From positions 573,163 through 637,162 of the forward strand of contig VWZL01000529.1 of NCBI GenBank assembly GCA_013396915.1: 64,000 bases of DNA, read 5' to 3'. Below, in pieces: positions 1-12,500 of this stretch (position 1 is the stretch's first letter; the number at the start of each line of letters is the position of its first letter). A program made the translations under genes and the position numbers. The notes under the pieces were generated by a model that was given only the letters and a program-made list of their open reading frames with translations, was not told the DNA's origin and searched no databases. Source of the stretch: Stercorarius parasiticus (taxonomy: Eukaryota > Chordata > Aves > Charadriiformes > Stercorariidae).

Positions 1-356
1 GCTTGATGGACAGGAACAGACCACACAGTTGAAGACCACTTGTTTCCCACTCCAATCCTAGCCCTCGCTATTTTGGAAAACACATGCCTTATCTAGCAAG
101 AGGAATGCCAGGCCTGGCAGGGAGACAGATGCACGGCAACTTTCCTGCTGACCTTGTTCAATTTAAAGAAACATGGTCTGCAAATAGGAAAATTTAGGTG
201 ACCAGCCCTCCCCTAAAAACCCAGGGTGGCCTCTTCTATTTCGGGAATTTAAAGAGCAGCACTGCGATGTCTTTCTCTCTTGAGGGAAGCCACCATGGAG
301 ATTAGTACATAAGGGCAGCAGCTCTCTCTTGGGTAGAAGTGACTAATCTGAAAATT
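1..356 (+). promoter_or_regulatory. Candidate internal titin promoter (Cronos-like) upstream of w1
   Basis: Non-coding for full-length titin. If exons map one-to-one to human, w87 (the giant exon, human exon 326 from memory) makes w1 equal to exon 240, where the human internal Cronos promoter is placed. Seen here: E-boxes CAGTTG 26-31, CACTTG 37-42, CACATG 81-86 and CAGATG 126-131; a CArG-like GCTATTTTGG at 67-76 (one mismatch); a reversed MCAT motif AGGAATG at 101-107; and a TATA-like TTTAAA at 248-253. Such short motifs also occur by chance. The promoter call is inference from position plus motifs. Confidence 0.45.
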
Positions 357-518
357 ATGTCTTCTCCTTACCAAGCTCGAGTAATTGGCTTGCTGAGACC
401 CCTCAAGGATGTAACAGTGACAGCTGGGGAATCAGCAACCTTCGACTGCGAACTCTCTTATGAGGGAATCCCAGTAGAGTGGTTCCTGCAAGGAAAGAAG
501 CTGGAGCCCAGTGAAAAG
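357..518 (+). CDS. TTN: Candidate alternative first coding exon (internal start) reading into w1
   Basis: The sequence just left of the w1 acceptor is open in the titin frame. An in-frame TAG sits at 303-305 and the first in-frame ATG after it is at 357-359, with A at -3. It reads [13 protein letters not shown] straight into the Ig domain of w1 without splicing. This is what an unspliced first exon of a short titin started from an internal promoter would look like. Two upstream ATGs would make short upstream reading frames (267-305 and 295-312). No transcript evidence is available, so it may be a chance opening of only 17 codons. Confidence 0.4.
376..518 (+). CDS. TTN: TTN exon w1: first half of I-band Ig 1
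   Basis: In full-length titin the exon follows the acceptor ...ccttaccaag and its first two bases complete a codon begun outside the window. It encodes [18 protein letters not shown], the strand-B Cys in FDCELS and the strand-C Trp in VEWFLQGKK. It ends in phase 0 at AAG before gtaaag, leaving the domain to be finished by w2. Confidence 0.93.
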
Positions 519-3500
519 GTAAAGAAACTAAACTTTATTTTTCCTCACGTTTCCTCCTCCTTCTTCTCTTTCAACTCTCCTCCCCTTCTTTATTTCCTAT
601 TTACTCTCCACCAGGGGAAGTACTAACGCACAGCAATACAGTAGTGCTGCTGTGCCAAGTGGTAAATCCTTTCTAAATCAGATATAGCATTTTTTTCCCC
701 CAGGAATTCCGGTATTCTGGAATCCTACAAGTATTTATCGTACAAAGGGAAACTGGGGTTCCAAAATATCAATCGTTACAACAGTCATTTTGTGCCTGAT
801 TCTGTTGGAGACGCAGTCACAGGGGTACTGAATGAGTTTTGCTCGGGTTAATTGTAGTTACAGTGAGAGGGTTTTGAAAGGTGCTATCAGGAAATGCTTT
901 TTTTCTTCTGAATGCTCAGTTGCAGTCCAATTCTGCATATAAGGGGATTAAGAGGATTCAAATTCCATTTCAGGCATTTGTTCTGGCTCTCCAGATAACT
1001 TTCTGGGCAGATTTGCTTGTCAAGCACTTCTCACTAGCTATTTTTAACCCTTCATCAAGTGCTGGCTCTTAACTCTGAGATCTGAGCAGCCTGGAATGGA
1101 GTCAGTTTAATATTTAAAGTTAATAAAGTTAATAAAGAAACATACATTAAGAAACATAAAATATAAATGGATATCACTGGTTTTAAGACTTCTTTTTCAC
1201 GTACTTTTTCACGTATGCCTAAGGGGAATAATGCAAATGGAAATACAAATTGGAAACCTCAGGCAAAGCAAACTTTCAAGGCATTACATTTCCTAGCAAA
1301 GTTTCAGAACCTGTAATAATCGGCTAAAAATACTTTGGCACAGGTTTTTTTCTTTTAAATAGAATTCTTACCATATTATTTTTACATTTTACTAGATCTT
1401 TCTGAGCGTCACCAAATTTGCCTAGGTCAAAATTATTTCATAAAAAAATAAATAAATATACAAATATGAAAAGGAAAACCAATCATGGCAATAGGTGACC
1501 CCATTACAGTATTTAAGGACAGATAAACAAAATTGAAACTCAGCAGATGAGACATATAATAAATCAAAGTATTTGATTTTGAGTCTAGGAATAAAAATGT
1601 GGAAAGCTAATTGTCGGTGCAGTGGCTTGATAGTTATTACTGCCTGGCAAGAAAATTATTATATGTTAAATATTCTGTATGATGGAACATGATTTTGTTC
1701 TTATCTGTCTGACCTATCATTTTAATTAGAAGCTTGCTTTTCCCTTCAATTTTTCTAAACCAGCATCTACTACTTGATCGCATACTTCTCTGAAAATAAA
1801 TAAATAGAATTCTTCAAGAGCTATGTTAAAATTTATGACCCACATGAGTAGCAGCCCTCTCAATGGCTGCGATGTGGGATGTATCCTTGAATCTCCCAGG
1901 TCCGCTCCTAGAGAAAAGGGATGTTTGTGTAGGAGTAGCCCAATTTAAACTCATGGTTGCAAAGTAGTTTCACCAATAGATCAACACAGAAATGTTTTTT
2001 TTAGGTAAAATTTTTTACCAAAATTTAATAATAGAAAGTCAACCTCGCATTTACAAAAGAATGTGTGTGGGGGTGACAAACCTCTTTATATCTCTCTAAA
2101 AGTTTTTACTATAGATGTAGCCAGGAGTAATACCAACTTTTTCCCATAAATTTACTTGTTTTGGTAGTTATTAGTACCTGTTCAAAATGAACATGATTTC
2201 AAGTCAGCCTCACATAGTAGATGATAGTAGACTCACATTTTCTAATGCAAGGCCACAAATACCTTAAAACATGGGGAAACTTAAAATTACAATTTCTTGC
2301 AAGTGGAAGGACAAACCAGAAATGATTCTCAAAATCCTCAAGGCATTTGCATCTTGAGCTGTATCTAGTATATACAAAAGGAAATTATCGACATTTCATA
2401 TAAAAATAAACATCCAAACTTCACAGATAACAATAAATAGCAATGCTATCTTATTAAATATTTCTTAAATATTTGTTGTACATACTTACAAAGGATTTTT
2501 TTAATGTACTTTATAAGGTCGTGATACGTGCTGAAGGGAGAGTTCACACACTTATTCTTAGAGATGTCAAGTTAACAGATGCGGGAGAGGTATCACTGAC
2601 AGCAAAAGATTTCAGAACTCAAGCAAATCTTTTTGTAAAAGGTAAGTAAGTTATTTTAGTTATACCATAATCAGTGTTAATGGTCCGTTCATGATTCACC
2701 CTGGAATAGGTTGTTAATATACACCATATATCAAATTTGTAGGATCATACATACAATATTGAACTGGTGATAACTTTCCTGATTAGAAAAGCCACTTAAA
2801 ATCTTTATGCTTCACAGAAGACATGAGGAAAGGGGGAAGTACTGAAAATGCGTAATACCTGGGAGATGAATCAATTCTTCAGGATTTCCAGGGCTTCAGT
2901 GCAGAACTGAAAATTCGGTTGTCCTCAAGATGACCCACAAATACTGGCCTTTATGGCTCCAATTGCTTTTTTTCTGTTCTTTGGAGTATCGAGAAACCTA
3001 TGAAAGCACAAATACACCATCAGTCAAGTGACATAACATTGACTGTATACCCACTTGCACTGCTTGCAAGTTGTGTATGGCTAAGAGGTAAATAAAAACC
3101 TGCACACACTTCTAACTAATTTAGTAATTCAAGGAAAAATAAAAAAAACATTCCTTAAGTTCAGGGTATAACTTCAGAGTCACTGAGATCACATGGGTAT
3201 AATTCAGCTAAAGAAACTGAGTTGCAAGGCTTTGTGATGTTTTGTGAGTAAAAAACCCATGGATAAGGATATTGTTCAATCTAATTTTACAGTAGGCTCT
3301 AAATGAGGAAATTAGCTCATTTAGAACATATCTGGGCATTAAAAATAAAAATTAAAAAAACCCACTTCATCAGAGACATCTAAGAGCCTTTTTGATTAGT
3401 CGTCAAGGACAATTAGTGAATAGTATGAGACAGTTCTGCACTAGCATAGGGCTGGCTATAATTTAGATCTTTTCTATCAAAAATCTGTCTGTTTCTTTTA

Positions 3501-6500
3501 GAACCCCCAGTTGAATTTACTAAACCACTTGAGGACCAGACTGTTGAAGAGGAGGCCACTGCAGTACTGGAATGTGAAGTTTCCAGGGAAAATGCAAAAG
3601 TTAAATGGTTCAAAAATGGAGAAGAAATTCACAAAACCAAGAAGTATGATATCATTTCTGATGGCAGGGTCAGAAAACTCATTATCCATGGCTGCACACT
3701 GGATGATGCAAAAACCTATACCTGTGATGCTAAGGACTTTAAGACATCATGTTTTCTCAATGTAGAACGTGAGTCATTCACAAATTTCTACAAAACGTCC
3801 AAGTGCTATAAATGCTGTGTACTAGTGTCTGTGACTGGCAATGTTATCAATGTCAGCAATTTGTTCTTCTCTACCGGAGACTTTCCTCTACTAAAATTTT
3901 TCTTTTCTCTTGTAGCTATTCGTATTGAGTTCCTGAAACCCTTAACTGACCTTGAAGTTAAAGAAAAAGAATCTGCTCGGTTTGAATGTGAAATTTCTCG
4001 TCCAGGTGTCAAGGTCAATAATAATACTTTTTAATCTGAGTAACTCCTTCAACTAGAGCTTTCTTTTAAATTGACAACTTTATTGTGGTGTTACAAAAGA
4101 ACACATAACTGAAATCTATGATGAGTATGTTAATATTAATAACCATACTGATTTGTTCTAAAACAGGTGAAGTGGTTTAAGGATGGCGTTGAAATCAGAA
4201 AAGGCAAAAAGTACGACATCATTTCCAAAGGTGCAGAGCGCATTCTTGTTGTCAGTAAATGTGTCTTCGATGATGAAGCTGAATATGCCTGTGAAGCAAA
4301 AACAGCTCGAACTTCAGGCCTGCTCACAGTGATAGGTAAACACGGTTTTTTAGAATCTAATCTATGAACAAGAAAAAATGTTTTTTTGATGAAAGGCTTT
4401 AATTGTCTTTCTAAATTCTTGTTGCAGAGGAAGAGGCTGTTTTCACAAAAAATCTTCCTGATCTTGAAGTAAATGAAAATGACACTGTAAAATTCATCTG
4501 TGAAGTTTCAAAGCCTAATGCCGAAGTTACTTGGTTTAAAGGAGATGAAGAGGTGCCTGATGGTGGTAGATTTGAACACATTTCTGATGGCCGGAAGAGA
4601 ATTCTTCTCATACGTAATGCTCATCCTGAAGATGCTGGCAAATATACTTGCAAGCTCCGAAGCTCTAGTACAACAGGAAAACTTACTGTACATGGTAAGA
4701 GTTACTTTAGTGTCCTTGTTTTCTGGAAAAAAATAAAAAATCAACAGGAATACACAACTTGGTGTATTCTTTTCATAAGTAAAAAATAAAATAAATTCAT
4801 ATATATGTACAAAAATGTTTTCTTTCAGAACTTGCAGCAGAATTTCTTACCAGACCACAAAATCTTGAGGTGCTTGAAGGAGACAAAGCTGAATTTGTCT
4901 GTTCAGTATCAAAAGAGGCAATTACAGTACAGTGGCTGAGGGGTGACACAGTCCTGGAGCCTGGTGATAAGTATGACATCATTTCAGATGGCAAAAAGAG
5001 AACACTTGTGGTTAAAGACTCTATTCTAGGAGATGCAGGAAAGTATACTGTCATGGTTGGTGAAGCTAAAGCTACAGCACGCTTAACAGTGATTGGTAAG
5101 CTTTATTTTATCAATGTGCAGGTGCACATTTTGTTGCATTGCTTATACTACATGATGTCCTATTTCTTCTGTTTTCTCAATTTCAGAAAAACTCAGGATT
5201 ATAACTCCCCTGAAGGATCAAGAAGTTAATGAGGGTCAAGAAATTATCTTCAACTGTGAAGTCAATAAAGAAGGTGCCAAAGAGAAGTGGTACAAAAATG
5301 ATGAAGCAATATTTGATAGTGCAAAATACATTATTGTCCAGAAGGATTTAGTTTACACTCTCAGAATCAGAGATGCACAGTTGAAAGATCAAGCTACCTA
5401 TACCATCTCACTGTCAAACCAGAGAGGCGAACACGCCAAAAGCTCTGCTGCCTTAACAGTATTGGGTAAATAACTTGCACTGTATTAAAATTATTTCATC
5501 ATCTTACATTCAGTTTCACGTCAGGATCATAAGGATGTGAATTAATCAGTTTGGCTTTTTTTGTCCTAACAGAGGAGGATCTCAGAATTGTTGAGCCTCT
5601 TGAAGACATTGAGACCATGGAAAAGAAAACTGTCACATTCTGGTGCAAAGTCAATCGCCTTAATGCAACCCTCAAATGGACAAAGAATGGTGAAGAGATC
5701 ACATTCAACAAGCGCATTTTGTACAAAGTTGATAAATACAAACACTCACTCATCATTAAAGACTGTGGGTTTATAGATGAAGGTGAATACACTGTTACCG
5801 CTGGACAGGACAAATCTGTTGCAGAGCTTCTCATCACAGAAGCACCAGCAGACTTCATTGAACATCTCCGGGACCAGACCGTCACTGAATTTGATGATGC
5901 TGTCTTTACGTGCCAGCTTTCCAAAGAGAAAGCCAGTGTAAGATGGTACAGAAATGGAAGAGAAATCAAAGAAGGCAAAAAGTATGTACATTTTATTATG
6001 CTTTTTAATATGCTAAACATGCTTGCTTTACTTTGTTGCTTTGTCTGGAAACTAAAATACTGCTTACTTTTCTCCCCCATAAAGATATCAGTTTGAAAAG
6101 GATGGAAATCTGCACAGATTAATCATAAAAGACTGTAGACTTGATGATGAGTGTGAATATTCCTGTGGAGTGGATGACAGGAAATCTAGGGCAAGACTTT
6201 TTGTTGAAGGTATGTGTAAAATTGAATAGGATTTATTTCTTCATTATTTAGTAATAATAAAAGCGATACGCAAGTAACACCAAATGAATGGACATTTATT
6301 TCAGAAATACCTGTTGAGATCATCCGACCACCACAAGATATTTATGAAGCTCCTGGTGCAGATGTCATCTTCATGGCCGAGTTGAACAAAGATGGTGTAG
6401 AGGTCAAATGGTTGAGAAACAACATGATTATCGTCCAAGGTGACAAACATCAGATGATGAGTGAAGGAAAGGTCCACAGGCTGCAGGTGTGCGACATAAA

Positions 6501-9500
6501 GCCCCGTGACCAAGGGGAATACAGATTTATTGCCAAAGATAAGGAAGCTAGAGCTAAGCTTGAATTAGCTGGTAAGTTGCTTGCTTTGTGTTTCTTTTAT
6601 AAAATCTTAGATTAGTGAATTAACTATTTAATTAATTGTTTTTTCTTCTTTCAAAGAGTTGAGTTAACATGAATACACAGTCAGACTGAGAAAAGTGCAT
6701 CTGTATAACTATATGAGTTATAATTCAGGCGACAAATACTTTTTTTAATTACACCATGCTGATGCAACTGTTGACAAAAATACGAGTCACTTTCCAGTGT
6801 CTATACCAAAGAGCATTAATTGAGCTTAAAGGGCACAGAACCTTTTCATTAGGTCACAGCAGATCTAAAGCATGAAAAATATTTCACCTACTCATTTCAG
6901 TCAAATAAGTCATCTAGTTCCTAATTTGTCTATTTCACAGGATCAGACCAATAAAATGCATTAAATTGATGCTCAAAAAGCAAATCCCTCTTCCCCGGTT
7001 TTATAGGAGGACACGCTACATACCAACCAGCCTGAGTTTCTTTCTCTAGAGCAATCCAATGAATGTATGAAGGACTTGCTTAGAATTCACACAACAGCTC
7101 CTTTTCTGTTAGCTTCTTTGCTGACTACACAAATGAATAAATATTTTTTTTTTAAAAACATAAGTGCTTACTTGTCACATTGATCTTCCATAGCTGCACC
7201 TAGAATCAAGACTGGTGATCAAAACCTTGTGGTTGATGTTGGGAAGCCTTTAACGATGACTGTTCCATATGATGCCTACCCAAGAGCAGAAGCTGAATGG
7301 TTGAAAGAGGAGGAAAGTCTGCCCACAACAACTGTTGATACAACAACTGACTGCAGTACCTTCAAAATTTATAAAGCAAAGAAATCAGATAAGGGCAGGT
7401 ACAAGGTTATACTTCGAAACAAACATGGCCAGGCAGAAGCATTCATCAATGTAGAGGTCATTGGTAAGTACTCCCACCATTAAAACCTTGCTTACATTTA
7501 TTTAAGCCACAGGGAAGGGAAAAAAAAAAGATGCAGTGCCCTAAAATATTGTCATATCTTTGTTAGATGTTCCGGGTCCAGTTAGAAACTTGGAAGTCAC
7601 TGAAACTTATGATGGTGAAGTTGGCCTCGCCTGGCAAGAACCAGAAAGTGATGGTGGAAGTAAAATTATAGGCTACGTCATTGAAAGACGTGATATCAAG
7701 CGTAAGACCTGGGTTATGGTCACTGATCGTGCTGAAAATTGTGAATACACTGTTACTGGACTTCAAAAAGGAGGAGTTGAGTACCTCTTCCGTGTTAGTG
7801 CACGGAATAGAGTGGGCACTGGTGAGCCAGTGGAAACAGAGAGACCTGTGGAAGCTAAGAGCAAATTTGGTGAGCAGAAGTTATGACTCAGTGTTTGATG
7901 ACAGTGTAAAAAAAGCAGTAAAAACTCTAAGAACAGGTAAAAAACACATACCTTGTTTTTCCTTTTTCTCCCCAAAATAAAATGCAGAAGTCCCTGGTCC
8001 TCCTCAAAATGTAGAAGTTACTGATGTGAACAGGTTTGGAGCTACACTTACCTGGGAACCACCTGAGTATGATGGAGGATCTCCAATTACTGGCTACGTT
8101 ATTGAACTGCGTAACAGAGCTTCCATCAAATGGGAGCCAACCATGACTACTGGAGCTGATGAACTGTCAGCTGTCCTGACTGATGTTGTGGAAAATGAAG
8201 AATATTTCTTCAGAGTAAGAGCTCAAAACATGGTTGGAGTTGGCAAACCAAGTCCTGCTACACGGGCAGTAAAAATTATGGACCCAATTGGTAAGTGTGC
8301 AAGCACTGATTGTGGTTACACTATAAGACAGGGACATTTTGGCTGTTTATTATATTATGTGTGCAGGAAAGTTCAATTGAGAAACGTGTGCTGCAAATAC
8401 CATGTACAGTTAGTTTTTTCCTACTTTTGTCCTTCAAACATATCAGAAGTAGCTTGCTAACATTTGGTTCAGTAAGAACTCCAAATATTTTTGCTCTGAA
8501 CGTAGGATTCGACTTCAATTTTAAAAAATGGTTTAGAAAAAACTATGCAAAGGCTGTAAAAAGAGTACTTTAATGTATAGACAGCTGATATGCACAACCA
8601 TACTCCATTATCAGTTGCAAAAATGTATTTCTCTCTAATTATTTTCAGAGAGACCAAGTCCTCCCATTAACCTTGATCATTCAGATCAAACTAAGTCATC
8701 AGTGCAGCTCACATGGGAACCTCCTCTCAAAGATGGAGGAAGTCCAGTCTTGGGCTATATTGTGGAAAGGCGAGAAGAAGGAACAGACAAGTGGATTCGC
8801 TGTAACCCGAAACTAGTACCTGCTCTTACTTTTAAGGTAAGATGTTCTGTTCATCAACAAAGTACTCAAAATGCGTAGATCATTTTTAATATGAGTTAAC
8901 TATATGATTATTTGTGCTTTTCAGGTAACTGGATTGAAACCAGGATCCAGTTATTACTACAGAGTCTCAGCAGAAAACGCAGCTGGTGTGTCTGACCCAG
9001 CAGAGGCTATCGGGCCATTAACTGCAGATGATACCTTTGGTAAGCCAGATACTATTTAGTCAAGATAATTAAAGTTCATCTTTTGGGTAATATGTATATA
9101 TTTCACCAGATAACTGTGATGCCAACTAGCAGAAAGAACCTTAGACCTTTGAGATTCTGAGCTATTTCTCCTCCATTATGAATTCTGCAGATAATAAGCT
9201 GTACTATTACGTAGAGACCTATTAGGCTGCCTGAAGAGAAAGGCATGAACTTTTGTCTCCTGACCTAGCTTTATGGAAGGTGGGAGATAACAGGAGAGAA
9301 AGGCAAAGATAAAAAAACTAAAAAGTAAAAAAAAAACGTAGTTTTTACATTAAAGGGTGAATTAGATCTCCTACTTGATAATGCTAAGCTGCCTTATCAT
9401 TGCACATATTTCTAAAAAATGTTTAGCCAGGAGAGGTAGAGAGTGATAAGTCACAGCTAGGCCTAGACAGCTCCAACCTTCAGGCTGAGATACAGTCAGA

Positions 9501-12500
9501 ATCAGCCTCTCAACACAGCTACCATTAGCCATATTCAGCATATCTGAAAATATTTCATCGAGTCCATTTTCCTCTTTTTCCAGTTGGACCTACAATGGAC
9601 CTAAGTGCATTTAAAGATGGGCTGGAGGTTATTGTTCCAGAGCCAATCAAGATCCGTGTTCCTATCACTGGCTACCCTGTGCCAACTGCCACATGGTCTT
9701 TTGGTGATCAAGTCTTAGAAGAGGGTGATCGTGTAACAAAGAAGACCACTGCCTCCTTTGCAGAACTTGTAATCACTCCAAGTGAACGTCCAGACAAGGG
9801 AATATATTTCTTAACATTAGAAAACCCTGTGTCATCTGTTTCAGGAGAAATTGACGTTAATGTCATTGGTAAGTGGACATGTATATATTCTAGCAATAAC
9901 ATACCATATTTGTCTTGCTAAAATCTAATAAAGTTAATAATGTGAAATCACAGAGGTTTCAGTAAACCAAGTATATTAAAATATAACTAAAAATTAGAAA
10001 TCCATCCTCAAAAAAACCCTCTTTTCTGGTTTTCAATATCCAACTGTGTTTAAGGAAGAATGACTAAGAAGAATAAGTCTTCTGGCAGATAGATTACATA
10101 GAGATCATCTGTCAAACTCCAATCACAAAATAATTAATACAATTTCTGTGATTTCTAGCTTGTCCAAGTGCACCAAGAGAACTTAAAGTTTTAGACGTAA
10201 TCAAGAACACAGTACAGCTGTCATGGGAACCTCCAGAAGATGATGGTGGAAGTCCAGTTACTGGCTATATAATTGAAAAACGTGAAGTAAGCCGGAAAAC
10301 ATGGAACAAAGTAAGTCCATTCTTTCTCATTTCAATTTCTATTTGCTATATTGTTGCCACTTGTGCTACTGAATTTTCTGTCTAATTTTGGTAATTGCTC
10401 TTTGGAAATAAATTTTAGAAACACATTGGATCTTTACTCCTCTTTAGGTTATGGACCATGTTGTTGACCAAGAGTTCACTGTACCTGACCTCATCCAAGG
10501 AAAAGAATATCTATTTAGAGTTTCTGCATGCAATAAATGTGGCCCAGGAGAACCTGCATACATTGATGAACCTGTAAATATGTCAGCACCAGCAAGTGAG
10601 TCAAATATTTCACATTGTGGCTGATTTTCTGTTTCTGAAATCTTGCTGATTTTCTTCAAAATAAGATGTAAAAAAAAATCTTCCTTAGACTGGTTTCTAA
10701 GACACCATATGTTTTTAATTTTTAATAGCGGTGCCTGATCCGCCAGAGAATGTTAAATGGAGAAATCCAACATCGAAAGGAATCTTCCTAACATGGGAGC
10801 CTCCCAAATATGACGGCGGTGCCCGCATTAAGGGTTATCTGGTAGAAAAATCCCAACGTGGCACAGACAAGTGGGAGGTATGCGGGGAGCCTGTTGTTGA
10901 AACGAAGTAAGTAAAACAAAAGCAGAAGGTATATCCTTTCAAGTAACAGAGCCATCCTCACCACTTTAAATATCTGGATTTTTTTAATTTTTTTTTGACA
11001 AACAGAATGGAAGTAACAAAACTCAAGGAAGGGGAGTGGTATGCCTATCGGGTTAAGGCTTTGAACAGAATCGGAGCCAGCAAGCCAAGTAAGCCAACAG
11101 ACGATATTCAGGCCATCGATACAAAAGGTAACTACTTCAATCACTGAATTACAGTGGCTACTTTATTTTTACCAGTCTCTGAAATACTGTTTCTATAACA
11201 ATGTTTTTATTCTCTCCTAAATCAGAGGCTCCAGAAGTTTTCTTAGATGTGAAGCTTCTTGCTGGACTTACTGTGAAAGCTGGAACTAAAATTGAGCTAC
11301 CAGCTAAAGTAACTGGAAAGCCAGAGCCCCAGATTACTTGGACCAAGGCTGACAAAATTTTGAGACCTGACAACAGAATCACCATTGAAACCAAACCTAA
11401 TCATTCTACAGTCACTATTACAGACAGCAAGAGGAGCGACAGTGGAACCTATATTATAGAAGCTGTGAATTCCAGTGGACGTGCAACTGCTGTTGTTGAA
11501 GTTAATGTTCTTGGTGTGCTTGTATTTTATGTTGTTTATAAAAATCATTAGTCATGGACTGAAATATGCAAGCAGAAGATTAACATTCACATCTTGTTCC
11601 TCTACAGATAAACCTGGTCCACCAGCTGCATTTGATGTATCAGAAATCACAAATGAATCCTGCCTTCTGACATGGAATCCTCCACGAGATGATGGGGGCT
11701 CTAAAATCACCAACTATGTCCTTGAGAAAAGAGCTACAGACAGTGAAATATGGCACAAGTTGTCATCAACTATTAAGGATACAAAATTCAGAGCTACCAA
11801 TTTAATTCCTCATAAAGAATATGTGTTCCGAGTCAGTGCTGAGAACATGTATGGTATTGGGGAGCCAGCACAATGTGATTCCATCATTGCAAAATATTCA
11901 TTTGGTTAGTTAATTGAATTAATGTTAAATTTTTACAATATTTTAACAGGGAAAAAAACCCAAACATATGTGTGATGGTTTTGTTTTTTTTAAATTTATT
12001 AATTTATACAGATCCACCAGGCCCTCCAACAGGTCTGAAGCCTACAGAGGTCACTAAAGATTCAGTCACCTTAACATGGAATGAACCAGATGAAGATGGT
12101 GGCAGCCCCATAACTGGATACTGGGTTGAAAGATATGATCCTGAGCAAGATAAATGGATAAAATGCAATAAAATGCCAGTGAAAGATACAACATTCAAGT
12201 AAGACTGTAGTCAGTTTAATCTGAAATATGTCACAGGGACATAAAAATGTCACAGTAGGCTTTTAAACAGGTTTTAAATTGTTCTTGCTCTTTTTTCCTT
12301 GCTTCCATAAGTTTAGGTCCAACTAACATCTGGTGGCATACTTTTTTGATAATTAGTTTTAAAGAAGAACGTCTTTACAGAAGAGTGAATCATCTCTTTT
12401 TTTTTAAATAGAATCATAGAATTGTTTGGGTTGGAAAGGACCTTTGAAGGTCGTCTAGTCCAATTTCCCCTGCAATGAGCAGGGACATCTTCAACTAGAT

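Noticed and set aside
295..312. Perfect Kozak context GCCACCATGG starting a possible gene
   Set aside because: The frame stops after five codons (MEIST). It is kept only as a possible upstream reading frame of the candidate internal transcript.
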